This document shows, piece after piece, positions 1 to 12,343 of a stretch of 64,000 nucleotides of DNA. The stretch lies in contig JAYWVB010000059.1 in the NCBI GenBank assembly GCA_039881045.1, positions 122,245 to 186,244 of the forward strand, in the 5' to 3' direction. The stretch is from Chaetomium olivaceum. Its lineage: Eukaryota > Ascomycota > Sordariomycetes > Sordariales > Chaetomiaceae. Made by a program: the position numbers and the translations under genes. The notes under the pieces were generated by a model. The model was not told where the DNA came from. It made no database searches and worked only from the letters and a program-made list of their open reading frames with translations. Numbering within the stretch: the stretch's first letter is position 1; each line of letters begins with the position of its first letter.

Positions 1-41
1 GAACATCAATTCATGTTCCTCGAATTACAAACCACTTCACC

Positions 42-3000
42 ATGTCTGAGCACGGAGATACACCTTCACCGCGGTCCTCGTCGGGCCCGGCCAGTTCCAT
101 GTCACCACCTCCAGCACCTGTCTCAGTCACCGAGACGGCATCATCACCGAAGAAGCGGGCGTCAGTAACGGCTACCGAAGGCAAAATCACGAAACGACGA
201 GCCGCCAGGGCCTGCGTGTCATGTCGAGCTCGTAAGGTGCGCTGCGATGTGGTAGAGGGTGCACCCTGTGGTAACTGCCGTTGGGACGACGTGGAGTGCG
301 TCGTACAAGAAAGTCGCAGGCGGAAGTAAGTTTCGGCCTTTCTTTTTCTTTCTTGCTCTCTACCGGGAATAAGGGAAGCAATTGGAGCTCGTCCGAACTC
401 GCAGCGATCCCGTCGTCAGTTTGAGATGGGACTCTTCTGTCTTCTCCCTCCAAATTGCGTCATTTTCAAAATGCACACACAAACGGCGGCGGAAATCGAC
501 TGGCTAACCTTCGGCACCCCTGCCACGCTGTTTCCAGAAAGAACCTCCCCTACAATTGCGGCCCGGCATCGGTGGGGGCGCGCGCTGGAACTGCCGAGGC
601 ATTGCGTTCAAAGAGCATCGGCGCCGTTCCCCCAATCATCACGGCCAATCTCGCGAAGCAGGCATTCCCACAGAATGGATCATTCTCTCTTCCCATGAAC
701 GGGGTTAACGGTGGACAGGCGGCCGCTAATCTGCTGTGTAAGTCTTTGCTTGGATTGTGTTCCCATGTTTTCTCTTTTCCCAAGCATTTTCCCCAACTCC
801 AAATCCCCAATGTCACCTTGTTTCTCCGCGTGACCCACCCAAACCCAAGAATCACATGTCAGAAACAAGGGCAGCGTCATAGAAAAAAAAAGGGAGAAAG
901 GAAGAAGCCGTTGGCTTGTGACAGAGCACAAAAGCTGACATTTGACATTTGACAGACCAACAATCCCCCGGCGGATTCGGCACCCCGGTCTCTGCGGCGG
1001 CCTCAGCAGCCACCTTGACCGGGTTCCCGCCAATGACCCCAGGGATACCGCCATCCCCGGCTTTGATGCACCCGCTGCTCCGATCCGCCCTCGAGCAGGC
1101 CAACGAATGGCCCGCCTTCATCCGGCCCATCCCGGACCGCATCCTGTCCGAGGACAGGCAGTACCTCGCCCGGAAGCAGGTCTTCACCTTACCGCCCCTG
1201 CGCCTGCAGAATGCCCTACTCGCCGCTTACGTGGAGTATGTCCACCCTTACATGCCGCTCATGGAGCTGCATGACTTCCTTAGGGTGGTCAGCGACAGGT
1301 CCGGGGCGTCTGGCAAGATTAGTCTGTTTTTGTACCATGCCGTCATGTTTTCGGCGACGGCCTTTGTGGACGAGAGTCTGTTGAAGGATGCCGGGTATGA
1401 TAGCCGGAGGGAGGCAAGGAGAGCCTTTTTCTCCAGGACAAGAGTGAGTTCTTTTCTTGGTCATGGAAATAGCCCCAAGTTGTATGTGTGCGCGCGTTCT
1501 GACAAGAAGGTTAGCTCCTATACGACTTCGACTACGAGACGGACCGGCTCATCCTCGTCCAGGGCCTACTCCTGATGACATATTGGTATGAGACACCCGA
1601 TGACCAGAAGGACACCTGGCACTGGATGGGCGTCGCCATCTCGCTCGCCCACACCATCGGCCTCCACCGTGACCCGGCCAAGACTCCCATGATCCCGCGG
1701 AAGCAGAAACTTTGGAAGCGGGTGTGGTGGTCCTGCCTCATGCGAGACCGCCTCGTCGCCCTCGGCATGCGGCGGCCGACCCGGATAAAGAGCGAAGACT
1801 TTGACGTGCCCACGTTGAACGAGGACGACTTCGAAATCGAGGCCCTTCCGGAAGAAAACCAGCTGCTGGGGCCAGAATGCGTCTTGATACGCGACATTGA
1901 GATGCAACGCGGGCTCGCCATCATGTGCATCGAGAAAGCTAAGCTGTGCATGCTTATTGGCGACATGCTCAAGGTGCAATACTCGGTCCTCAGCCGCAGC
2001 GGCGTGCTCCCCGAGCACACCACCAACAGCACGCACATGCTGCTCCCGAACAAGAACCCCGAAAACATGGAAGACGTTGAGAACGTCGACCACCACCTGC
2101 AGGACTGGTTTGCCAGCCTACCCGAAGCCTGCCATCACCGCACCCTCGACACCGCCTCCACCACCAACGGCAACCAGGTACTCGCCGTCCAGCGCAACCT
2201 CCTCCACATGATCTACCACACAACCATCTCGGCGCTACACCGGCCGCTGTTCCTTCCAGCATCACCAACCGAAGGCCCCAGCACGCCCCTCGAAGTGCAA
2301 GAAACAGCACGGCAGCGCGTGCGCGAGGCCGCCGAGCACATCACACGCATGGCCGCCGATCTGCGGGAGCACGGACTGGAGCGCTTCCTACCGACCACAG
2401 GGGTAACGGTCATCCTACCAGCCATGATCGTGCACATGCTCGACACCAAGAGCCCCGACGCCGAGACGCGCGCGGGGCCATCATGGGGCTCAAGGAGTGC
2501 CTCGTCGTCATGAGCAACCTGCGCAACATCTACGCGGCGGCCGACTTCGCCACCGGCTTCCTCGACGCCCTGCTGCGCAAGGGCATGCTCGGCCAGCAGC
2601 AGCAGCAGCAACCACCCCAACCCACTACCCAGCCCGCAACAACACCCGTGGGCCTCCGCCCCGGCGGCAAGATGCTCAACCGCGTGCTAGCCCCCGCCCT
2701 CAACCTCACCCCACAGGGGGCCACCGTGTCTGCGCGCCCGACCACCCCGCCGCCGGAGAATGTCTTCCTCAACCTGCGCACCGTCACCAACGGCAGCCAC
2801 CGGAACAGACACAACAGCCTGTTTTCCTCTACAGGGTCCCTACAACAGCAGCAGCACGCCCACCACAGCACAACCAACGCCGCACAAGCATTCATGCCGG
2901 ATGCAGATGATGGCACTGATCTGAGTGCGCTCAGCGCGGCGGTCGGTGGCGCGACGACGCCGCCGCATACGGACAGTGAGGATGTGGATGTGGAAATGGC

Positions 3001-3328
3001 GATGGTGGATGATATCATGGGGTTGGAGTATACTGGCGCTGCTGCTGCTGCTGCTGCGGCTGCGCTTGGGGATGGGGCTGCCGGGGTGGGTGGTGCTGGT
3101 CTGGTGGGTGGTGTTGGTGGGGGGAATAACTTTGACTTTGACCAGTGGCTGCAGTTCCCCGCCGAGGGCGGGCTGACGACGTCGGATGACTCGTTTATGG
3201 GCGGCATGTTTGCTGGCGCGGCGGAGCATGTGCATGTTCATCACCATCACCACCATCAGTCGGGGTTGGAGTTGGGAGGGGAGGGCGGGATTGATTGGAT
3301 GAGTTTGGGCGAGGGGATTAGCCATTGA
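42..3328 (+). CDS. Zn2Cys6 transcription factor, cutinase/fatty-acid regulator (Ctf1/FarA/FarB) family
   Basis: Four exons fit by phase and splice signals: 42-325, 538-737, 956-1443 and 1515-3328. The predicted protein is about 928 aa. Near residues 57-85 there is a complete six-cysteine Zn2Cys6 cluster (CVSCRARKVRCD followed by CGNCRWDDVEC), flanked by basic residues ending RRRKKN. The second half of exon 3 and exon 4 carry the fungal-specific transcription factor middle domain, including YDFDYETD and WHWMGVAISLAHTIGLHRDP. The C-terminus is low-complexity, with poly-Gln, poly-Ala and an HVHVHHHHHH run. In this family such proteins activate genes for lipid, fatty-acid or cutin use in the nucleus; that role is by family only. 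The reading frame breaks once, at the G run 2474-2477. One added G rejoins the two halves, and the protein-like sequence continues (KECLVVMSNLRNIYAAADF). I cannot decide between the FarA and FarB branches. Confidence 0.85.
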
Positions 3329-5141
3329 GTTGCCTTACGTTACGTTAAACGGTCTGGTTGTGTGTTTGGGTTAGGACTGGGTTGCTGATGTCGGGACATT
3401 GGCGTTGGGCTCGTTCTTTGGGTGTGTGTATGTCCCCGTCCCCGCTACCAGGGAGTTATTGTTCTCTTTCTTGCTTCTGGACTGGCAGCTTAGATTTGCT
3501 GGCCAGCCAGCTTGACGATATGGATGAGTTGAATAGGGTTGGTTTGGTTCAAAGCGGAACGGCGTCGCCAGGCTTTACTTTTACGTTGGCATAGCTATGG
3601 TGGATGGTTATGGATCGGATTGGATTGGGTAGGGCCGGAAAACAAAAGCTCGAATTGGTTACTGTTATTAACTAGAGTAGATAATGGTCGGTTAACTAGG
3701 AATTGCACTTCCTGAATTATCATTTCTTTCATGGTTAATTATGTGGTAGTTAACGTGTGTCGTGTGGGTGGAGGTTGAGAACTAGATGTGGACTGGTGGT
3801 ATATGTTACAAACAACTGCCCATTGGATAACTACTGTAGAACACCGGCTTGACTCTACACAGTTAGCTGGAATATCTACAGTTCCTTGTCAACGATCTCA
3901 TGGGTTTACGACCGATGGACCCTGGTCTTGCTCTTTGACCTTCCCCCGGATGTCTCGTCCTGCTCATCATCTTCGGCCAGGTCCCCAGTCACCTAGTTCC
4001 CAACTGCCCCGATCGGTTGCCTGGCCAGCACGTTCGAGACCCGAGGGTGCCGGCGACGCGAAAAAAAGCAGTTCGGCTATCGTGGAGAGTTGCTTTCGTC
4101 ATTTGCCCTCTTGTGGAGCATCGCAATCTGAATGTCAAACTTGGGCCAATATGGACCGTGCTGCCCCTGTCGCTTCTTCGTAAACGGCCATGACGCGCCT
4201 TAGCGCGACTGCTTGCCGACGTGTGTGCTATCTCCCAGCCACCTGAATTACGCGGTCCAGCTGTTAGGGGGCCCTTGCTGTATCGCCCCTTTGGGATAGC
4301 TCTCTAGTCGCCAAGACGCCAAAACAGTTTAGCTTGACGCTGCGGCCTCTCCCCGAAATCAAATCTCCCGCTGGCCGATCCGGCCGCACGCCAGATGCCC
4401 ATCCGCGCTCGCGTCGATGGGTCCCAATTTAATGAGGTCTGGTCCTCGTTTGGGACATCTCTCGAAATCACACAGACTTGCGCCAACTCTCTTTTACCAC
4501 AACAAGTTGTTGATTCTTTCCTAGCCGTGTTTTGTTTTTTACGGCGCGACCCTCGTTTTGTTTCAACTCCACATCAGATCAAATTCAATTGATGACGAAT
4601 ACCCTGCCGCCCAACTGCAGAGGTTTCATAATTCCTGTCACTCTTTTCTCCGCACTGCATTGACATTAAACTGTACAAAGCATACAGCGGGCGGCACACT
4701 TACACGTCGCATTACTCCAACACTCGCTTCAAGGTTTCACGGTGCCCAACCTTCCGGCACCCTGCGCGCGCGCATATACTCGCCTCATTCTTTCTTTATC
4801 CGATCAGCTGCACCTACCCGCCAGCTCGGACACCACCGCCTTACTTATCGTGTCTTGTTGTCAAATCCTCAGCGAATCAATCCACTGCGGGCTAAGCACG
4901 GAGCAAGCGGCAAGCAACGAACGCTTCAGAGGCCGCCGCGCAGCGAATCACAAACAGGCTCCCAGCCTCGCCCAACACCGTCGTCCTTCTTTTACCGACT
5001 ATGGGAACCCCCGAGAGACTTCTTAGTACTGTTTCGCCTGGCTCATAGTCAAAGAAAAAGGCCATTATGCTGGGCGCCGCCCGTCCCCTCGACCACTGAC
5101 TACCAACATCACACCAGCTTACAACAACTCCATCACCAACC
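3329..5141. other. Intergenic region, promoter side of the GAS2-domain gene
   Basis: No convincing gene. Short open frames here show no recognisable domain or coding bias. The last few hundred bases before 5142 are rich in pyrimidines and CAAC/ACCA motifs, as expected for a fungal 5' leader. Confidence 0.6.
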
Positions 5142-8100
5142 ATGAACGAATCCCCGCCGCCCCGGACTCCCGCGCACTTTGCGCCCGCCCGGGGCCGCCA
5201 GCTCCACTCCCCCATGTCCGACTCGTCGCCCACCGTCCAACGGAGCACTGACGACCTCCTCGCGAACCTGAACCCGCGGACCATCGTCAATGCCTTCCGG
5301 AACCCCTCGGGGGGGTTGAAGGCCTGCATGGAGTCAGCGACCCCGGCCGAGCAGGCCTTTGCGCTGAGGGTTGCTGTTGCATCAGATAACATCTACGAAT
5401 GGCTCGGCGAGCTCTCCGCCTGGCCGTGGCCGGCTGGTGGGGGCTCTGCGGGCTTCGAGATGCCCAGGAGTAGAAGAACGAGACACTGGGACACCCTCTC
5501 CCCCGCACAACTCGAATCTCTGGGTACACCAGACCAGGGATACAACGGAAGTCTTCCAACCGCCGATGTTGCGAGATACGAGCGGCGCATCGACGACATC
5601 GCCCAGGGGCTGGAGGAGCTCGAGATCGAAGAGATCAAGAGCCAGGTTTTGAACAATCACATCATGCCCTTGTCCAGGCCGGGAACCCCCATAATGGACT
5701 CTGGGCGCTCCACTATGTCGCTGTCGAGCTTTGCGAGGTTGGATGACTTGACTGCCATCGTCACAGCCACCACCGTGCAAGCGCTGCCGAACCTTTCCAA
5801 ACTCACCAGGCTAATGAGTGCTTGGAATTTCCGCCTTCTGGTGCTGCGCAAGATCCCGGTCTTTTTGACGTCAATCGCCGACGCCGAGATCGCTCTCCAG
5901 TCGGGCTGGAATGCCATCAGCACCGCCAACCGCCGGAACGGGACCGCATCCTCCACTCCCTTGTCTCGGGAAGACTTTGACGTCATGAAGTCTGTGCTGG
6001 GGCGCAAGGTGGCCAAGGCGGGTCGCGACCTGGACGCCATGTTGGACGTCCTCGAAGGGCAGCCCGACACCCTACCGGAAGACTGGATCGACCGGGTGGA
6101 TACTCTAGAGCACGGATATGGCGAATGGACTGTGGCCTGCGACAGGAAAGTTCAGGAGACCGACTTGGCGGCGATGGTTCAGCAGGTCGCCCCGGCCAAG
6201 ATTGTGCCTGAGCAGCCATTATTGCGCGAGGGCGCGAAGGAAAACGCCGTTGGCGTGCCGCCCGTCTCCAACGGATCCCCCGCATTGACATCCCCAGAGG
6301 AAGCACAGCCGCTGGCGAATGTGTCTTCCCTGAACAACGACAGTGCACGGGGCCTCAGTCCCCCGTCGGAGGTCCGACCTCCAGTTATCAAGATTCACCC
6401 AACAATTGAAGAAGAGGAAACATCCGAATCGGAGGATGTCTACCCCGATACCGACAACGAATTTAATCACAGCGCATCCGATGGATCGGCCGGCGCTGAG
6501 CCTTCAGGGGGGGCGCCTTTGTCGCAGCCGCTGTCAAGTAGCCCTAGCAACCGGGGAATACTCGGGGACGCGATGGGCGTTTTGTCTATTTCTGACTCAG
6601 AGCTGTCGGATATCTCGGAGAATGAAGTGTTTCAGGCGGAGGATCGTGACAGACGTGCTAGCACGGCCTCGGAGTCCTCAACCGTCCTGCACGAAGCTCC
6701 CAGCACGTTCGCAAATTCGTTCTCCAGCGACCTTGTCGACCAGGGAACTCCCGAGCGCCCTCGTCTCAGGCACTCGGACAGCACAGACCTTTCGGGTCTC
6801 GGGTCCTTCCGGTCGAGCACGAGGTCCATGTCGGTAACCTTCAACGACAAGCCCACCATCACGGAACTGCCGAGCTTCGTCAGCCCCCCGGGCACCCCGA
6901 CGACATCCATCTTGGAGGATGATGATGTGACGGAGCCCAACACTCCGGCGGAAAAAGTTATTTCCGGCATGGACGACCAACTCCAACGGCAGATCGGCCA
7001 GATCCTGGAGTCGGTGCCAGCTAAGATCCGGCTGACTGCGGAACCCCCCGCCGTCAACCTCAACCCGCCAGACTTCAAGATGCCCATGACGCGCAAGAGC
7101 TCCAGGGGAGACGCCATCCCCCGGACGCAATCCAACATGTCGATGCGCTCTGCCTACTCCCGCTCCGCAACGCCCTCGTTCACCCTCGCCCCCGCCCGCA
7201 ACTCTCGCCCCCGCCACCGCGGCAGCAATCAGGAGATCAAGCTCTACCACCTCTCCCGCTCCAACGGCGAGGCCCCGATCAAGCTCTTCATCCGCTGCGT
7301 GGGCGAGCACGGCGAGCGCGTCATGGTGCGCGTGGGCGGCGGTTGGGCCGATCTGGGCGAGTACCTCAAAGAATACGCCACGCACCACCTGCGGCGCTCC
7401 GTCGCCGCCGGCGCAGACGGCAAGATCGAGGTCAAGGACATCCCGCGCAACGGCACCGTGCGCCCCGTCGCCGCCTCCGACGCCACCCCTCCTAGCCGGC
7501 CTTCCTCAGCTATGGACTCCCACTCCCCCATCTCCCCCCTAAAACTGCGCAAGACGCGCCGCCCGCCCACCGCCAACGGCCACGCCAGCCCATCCAACAA
7601 CAACAATAACAACAGCAACGAACCGCACCACCAATCACCCGCGACGCGCCCCAAAACCCCGCTCGCTAGCGTCAGCCGGCTCGAAGCCACGCCGCCCTCG
7701 GCGGGCTCGTCGCTGCGCTCGCGCTCCAGCTCGCGCGTCAGCTGGGACGAAGACGATGGTGCCCTTGCCTTGGGCATGGCCGGGCCGCGCGCCAAGCAGA
7801 TCGAGATGAGCGAGGAGAGCAGGGCGTGGGTCGAGAGTATCAAGGAGAAGGTGCGGATTGCGAGCGGCGAGAGGAAACCGTCGGGGTCGGTGCTGCCGAT
7901 GGGGAGTCTTACCGGGGTGGTGGGAGGTGGGAATGGTGGTGCGGCTGTGAGTGGTGGTAGTGTGGCTGTGAGTGGTGGGAGTGTGGTGAGTAGTGGTGGT
8001 GGTGTGAGTTTGGTGAATGGTGGGGAGAAGGGTGGTGGTGGTGGTGGTGATGAAGGGGGGTTGTTGGAGGCGAGCTTGATGGATCGTGGGGGGGAGGCGA

Positions 8101-8210
8101 GGAGGACGAGTTTGATGGATCGGGGTGGGGAAGTGAGGAGGGGGGGAATGTTTGGGGAGATTGGGAAAGTGGGCAGTACGAAGAGGCTTTTTAGGCGGGG
8201 GGGGATGTAA
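5142..8210 (+). CDS. GAS2-domain (GAR) protein, probable microtubule- or cytoskeleton-associated protein
   Basis: Single uninterrupted open frame of 1022 aa. The ATG at 5142 follows a CAACC-type context and begins an obviously coding N-terminus (NESPPPRTPAHFAP). Residues about 40-330 form a mostly helical conserved region. The middle, about 360-690, is Ser/Pro/Glu-rich and likely disordered. Residues about 697-750 match a GAS2-related domain: IKLYHLSRSN, FIRCVGEHGERVMVRVGGGW and LGEYLKEYATHH. GAS2 domains bind microtubules in plant, animal and fungal proteins; the exact partner here is unknown. The C-terminal 100 residues are Gly/Ser repeats, including a duplicated block around 'LMDRGGE'. No frame break is seen, unlike many genes further right. 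Confidence 0.8.
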   Translation: MNESPPPRTPAHFAPARGRQLHSPMSDSSPTVQRSTDDLLANLNPRTIVNAFRNPSGGLKACMESATPAEQAFALRVAVASDNIYEWLGELSAWPWPAGGGSAGFEMPRSRRTRHWDTLSPAQLESLGTPDQGYNGSLPTADVARYERRIDDIAQGLEELEIEEIKSQVLNNHIMPLSRPGTPIMDSGRSTMSLSSFARLDDLTAIVTATTVQALPNLSKLTRLMSAWNFRLLVLRKIPVFLTSIADAEIALQSGWNAISTANRRNGTASSTPLSREDFDVMKSVLGRKVAKAGRDLDAMLDVLEGQPDTLPEDWIDRVDTLEHGYGEWTVACDRKVQETDLAAMVQQVAPAKIVPEQPLLREGAKENAVGVPPVSNGSPALTSPEEAQPLANVSSLNNDSARGLSPPSEVRPPVIKIHPTIEEEETSESEDVYPDTDNEFNHSASDGSAGAEPSGGAPLSQPLSSSPSNRGILGDAMGVLSISDSELSDISENEVFQAEDRDRRASTASESSTVLHEAPSTFANSFSSDLVDQGTPERPRLRHSDSTDLSGLGSFRSSTRSMSVTFNDKPTITELPSFVSPPGTPTTSILEDDDVTEPNTPAEKVISGMDDQLQRQIGQILESVPAKIRLTAEPPAVNLNPPDFKMPMTRKSSRGDAIPRTQSNMSMRSAYSRSATPSFTLAPARNSRPRHRGSNQEIKLYHLSRSNGEAPIKLFIRCVGEHGERVMVRVGGGWADLGEYLKEYATHHLRRSVAAGADGKIEVKDIPRNGTVRPVAASDATPPSRPSSAMDSHSPISPLKLRKTRRPPTANGHASPSNNNNNNSNEPHHQSPATRPKTPLASVSRLEATPPSAGSSLRSRSSSRVSWDEDDGALALGMAGPRAKQIEMSEESRAWVESIKEKVRIASGERKPSGSVLPMGSLTGVVGGGNGGAAVSGGSVAVSGGSVVSSGGGVSLVNGGEKGGGGGGDEGGLLEASLMDRGGEARRTSLMDRGGEVRRGGMFGEIGKVGSTKRLFRRGGM

Positions 8211-9808
8211 AAAGAGAGGGTAAGAGAGGGAGTGTAGGGCAAAGAGAAGGGATGTGCTGTGTTGGGGGTGGGAGTAAGGGAGGAACAGGATGTGGTGTGT
8301 GGTGTGGATGGCATGTTTTGGGCAGGGTGTTTGTTTGCTCGATTTTTTTGTTGGGATGGACGCGCGATCTTTACCGGGGGCGTGGTGGTGTATTGACCAT
8401 GGCGCTAACCTCCTCACCTTACGGCGCACGGATTTGGGTCGGCTCCGGTCTGGGTCGGGAAAAACGGGACTGGCGTGGCATAGGCAGGCGGTGCGGGCGT
8501 GCCTTGGCTGGGTATATGGCATAGTGCGGCATTGTAACGGTATGGCGGTCCCTTTGTGGTCCCTTTTGTGTGTAAGAGGGTATTTTGGCGCCGGAGAGTA
8601 CGGCGGTGCATTGTATGGATGGATGGATGGATGATACCCCTTGGGAATGGGGACTGGGGACTGGTGCTGCGTTGGTGAGGGAAATAAAAACTATAGGCTA
8701 GGTTTGTCGGCTAGTTTTGTGTCATCCTCTCTCTCTCTCTGTTGTTTGGCATCGATCGGAGCTCCCGGTTTAGAACAGTGTATTGCATATTCATTATACC
8801 CCCTTTTTAACTGTTTACTTTCTTGTGGCGGGGTCGCTTAGAGCCGGCGTTTAGACAGGCTGTTAGACAAGAGTCGGGGAGTCTTTTATGTATTGTAGCC
8901 CGTTAAGAGAACGAGGGTGCTCCGGCTTGGAGTCCCTCCGTCATAAAAACTTCATATTAAGTTTCGGTGTGCCTCCTATAGGTGGATTGTGATTCTGACC
9001 TCGTTGAGCTCGCTGGTTGGTTTCTTGCGCATTGCTACGTGGCCAGCAAAGTGCCAGCCAGCATACTATCTCTCAATCATATATGAAACTACCCTATGTT
9101 GGGAAGAAGTGTTAAGCGGGTGTCCCCTCTCGGGCCATCACCGAATTATGTCTGCTCATGAGAAAGACTCCCACTTATAATTATCACATGGCACGACGTC
9201 CTTTCTCCATTTGCCCTTCCCTTTACCTACTTACCACTACCAATTCTTTGGAGAGATATGTTACCGGCTATATGTTCTAGACAAGCTCCAGTACTCCCCG
9301 GCGCAAGAGAGTAAAGAATTTAACACACTACCATAGCTTGTTGGAAAACTCCAACGTTTCCATACGCGATGGAGGAGTCTGTTCTATTTCAGCCCAAATT
9401 ACCAACTTAACGGCGTTTCGGCCTCACGTCTATGATACAAATCCGAAGCAGTTTTATCTCAAGGAACGTTGCTTATTTTGAATGGGTAATCGGTGCGTCA
9501 ATCAGAATGAATGGATGCCTAAAGGTGCAGCTTGTGAATGGCGGCCGAGTGTTGATGGTTCCTTCCCTCAAGCCCAATTCTCCAAATGCTGTTTTCCAAG
9601 CCGCAATCCCACAATTCGATATGCAAGGTAAGCACCGCCTTCAACTCTTCTACTCGACTCAATTGCTTCTCTTGGTCGATTCAAGAAAACACGGAAAGTA
9701 AATAGATAGCAGAGGCCGGGAATGATATTCAGGACCACCTATAGGCAAGCGATAGATAACCTTCCGAACTAGAAAAAGAGAAACCTCGGCAGCACCAGCA
9801 AAAACTGC
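8211..9808. other. Intergenic region with simple repeats
   Basis: Contains an ATGG tetranucleotide run at 8615-8634 and a CT run at 8727-8740, both in the probable 3' region of the GAS2-domain gene. An 89-codon frame at 9432-9701 has no recognised domain. Nothing else supportable. Confidence 0.55.
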
Positions 9809-10123
9809 AAAAGCTCACCAGCTAGCCCCCTTGGTCGAAGGGAGGTAGCTGGCTACGAAACCCCCCTCGAGGGAGGGGTTTACTCCGTGGGTGCAGTCCC
9901 GTGACACCCCGTCGGGCCGATGGGGAGCTGCTTGCTTCTGAATGTTGGAGGACTCCGCCGGCGCCCCAAACGCCTCCTCAGAAGAAAAACCCGTGCTAGC
10001 ATCCTGGTTCGAACCTGTAGCCTCCCTTACGTCCGGGCACCTGTTAGGTTGAACTAGCTAGCCCGCGGGCCGAGGAGCCACCGCCAGTAACCGCTAGGCT
10101 ATCCGGTCCGTGGTCCTCGTTGG
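9809..10123 (-). repeat. tRNA-derived SINE-like element, copy B
   Basis: Read on the minus strand, the element begins CCAACGAGGA and has an A-box-like TAGCCTAGCGGTTA, then ACTGGCGGTGG. A perfect B-box core GGTTCGAACC follows at about 10016. The 3' part holds GTAAACCCC, TTTCGTAGCCAGC and ends GCTGGTGAGCTTTTGC. The same ordered blocks occur on the plus strand at 18067-18309, so this is a dispersed repeat and not a tRNA gene. Spacing between the A-like and B boxes is longer than in a normal tRNA. The body is about 70 bp longer than copy A. The lack of coding capacity and the Pol III boxes favour a SINE. Confidence 0.7.
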
Positions 10124-11196
10124 AAATCGACTGCCAGTTCCTGCCTTATATTGTGCGGGAGCGGCCGTCTGATCTGTTTGGCTATGGGCCGCGCTCTTTA
10201 CTGCGCCAGCTCACGCGTGAACTGTCAACTCACACGCGATCCGGCCCCCCAAAAAGGCTGTGGTGTTTATTCCGCGATGTATCTGATCATGACCAATCTT
10301 GAACAATGTTGTTTCAACCCCTTCCTTCTCCAAACCAATACTGATCGTTTTCAGCCCCTCCCTAATTCAATGCTAATCAACTCATCACACCGCTTTCCGT
10401 TCGGTGCGCACCGAACAGCTCCCGCTTACCTCTTGGGTTTCTAAACTCGGTGTCCGACACCAACCTCGATCCCCGACTTGGCGTTCAAATGCTGGTCAGC
10501 GATATACTCCCATTGGTCTTGACAGACATTTTCTTTGGCATAATAACGTAAAAGATGCCGATTTAGCAGACAAATCAATGACAGAATTCGAGTAAGATGT
10601 CCCGTGCTGACTTGGTTGGACGGACTGTCGTTGGAGTTGGTGGGCGGTTCGAAGCAAGCTCTCCAATTTTATTGTATTTTGTGCTGTCATCCAAAACACT
10701 CTGGAATAGTACTTGGTTTTACTTCTTGGGGCACGCGGCGTCTTGTCTCGAACTTTCGTTGATGCCAGAAACTATAACAACGCGAACAACTACAATCAGC
10801 CCGGAGGCCCTTGTTTCAACCAGACAAGGCACGTTAAGTTAGGGCCACGGGCAGCTACCTTGTGGAATAGGTCGCTGGCAAGTTCGAAGGAGGATAGAGC
10901 TATGGGTATCCCACTGGTAGGAGTCGGGTGTTGGTTTGTAAAGGACCGGGTTAGAGGCAGAGATGGACATCAGCTACCCTACGTTACAACCAACTGCCAT
11001 ACAATTTGAGTGGTGGTTCTGGACATGTGGATGTTGAGCAGGGATGGTATCCGGTTGGGAAGTAGGCAGCTGGTTGGAAGGAAAAAATAGAGTAAGATAA
11101 TTACAAAGTTATATTTGCAGTATGTACATGTGTGGATAGGTATCTGCAACTACCAATACCATCCTCATCCAAACGGGGGCCTGTGCATACTTCCAA
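10124..11196. other. Intergenic region, 3' side of the lipase gene
   Basis: No gene supported. Short frames show no domains. The part nearest 11196 is the probable 3' UTR of the lipase on the minus strand. Confidence 0.5.
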
Positions 11197-12343
11197 TTAC
11201 AACCCCGAACCTGCCTTGATGTCCAAGTCGACATACGCATTCAGCTTCTCCGCGAGCTCCTCGTCGGTAACCTGGGGCGTCTTGAACGGTGTGCCCTCTC
11301 CAGACTTGCACCCCTCGAGCTGCTGGAAGTACCATCCGTGCGACTCCATGTTCAGCCCCTTGGTACCACCGTTGCACTTGACATTCGCATACCCCTCGCA
11401 ATATTTCACCTCATCCAACGACACAACGTCATCAGTGCCGGGGTCAATCCAGTACTCGGCGCTTACGTGCGCGTAGTTCAAAATGATGGGCGGCAGCCGG
11501 GGGACGGGGTCATCGGTGTGCGTGATGCGGTATTCGGAGCCGGCCTGTTGGGTGACGTACTGGGCGAAGAGAATGTTGCCGACGCGCGGGGAGCCGAACG
11601 TGTACAGGTCGGCCGCGAAGCCGGCCTTGCGAATGTAGGCGGCCGCTAGGGTGGCAATAGCGCCGCCGAGCGAGTGGCCCGTGACGACGACTTTGTAGGT
11701 CGGGTTGGCGGCCACAGCGGCGCGGACGCCGGCCAGCACCTCTTCCGACACTTCAGCCCACGAGGTGTAGAAGCCCGTGTGAACGAGGCAGCCAAGGCAA
11801 AGATCGGAGGGTACTTGGACGAAGATGAAACTGAGGGAGGTCAGTTGGGAGGCAGGCATGGGAGGGATTAAGCTTGGTTGGTCTTACTCGGCAATCCAGT
11901 TACGGACGGAGGTCGAGCCCCTGAAGGAGACGACGATCTGCTTGTCGACAGGGTCTACACCGATGAATCCCCGAGTGTCTAATATAGGCCCGCTGCTCAC
12001 ATGTCAGACAACTCATTGCATAAAAGGGCCCAAGAGCTCGGAAGCATACATGAACGATGCGGCGACTGTCGCCTCGTGGGACGCAAAGATGGAACACTGA
12101 TCCTCGAAGCAAGTGACCGGCGTGTTAGCCGGCTTGTCACTGTTGCAAGAGGCCGCGGAAGACCACTGGGCGTAGAGCTTGAAGTCATCCAGTTGTTGAG
12201 GGGTAACGTTATCTTGATATTGTTAGACAGGTCGGTCCATTTTGGGTGGGTGCTCAGTCTCTGGGCTCACCTTGTCTTCTCAAGCTTGGCGCTCCGAGGG
12301 TGAGTGAGGCCAGCGAGAGGCAGGTGAGAAGAAGGCCCTTCAT
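11197..12343 (-). CDS. Secreted class-3 (Thermomyces-type) triacylglycerol lipase or feruloyl-esterase-like hydrolase
   Basis: Four exons on the minus strand: 12343-12271, 12212-12050, 11992-11888 and 11830-11197, giving 324 aa. The first exon encodes a signal peptide (MKGLLLTCLSLASLTLG) followed by LRR, a possible processing site. The alpha/beta-hydrolase lipase-3 core is complete. GSTSVRNWIADF is the oxyanion/lid strand, VVTGHSLGGAIA carries the nucleophile Ser, THTDDPVPRLPP carries the catalytic Asp, and YAHVSAEYWI carries the catalytic His. The length fits secreted fungal lipases of about 290-350 aa. Cysteines in CFEDQC and CLGC suggest disulfides. It probably cleaves ester bonds of lipids outside the cell. 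Distinguishing lipase from feruloyl esterase would need the lid sequence and an assay. Confidence 0.9.

Noticed and set aside
2474..2513. Tiny intron to explain the frame change in the first gene
   Set aside because: No GT-AG pair of workable length fits; a single G added to the G run restores the frame.
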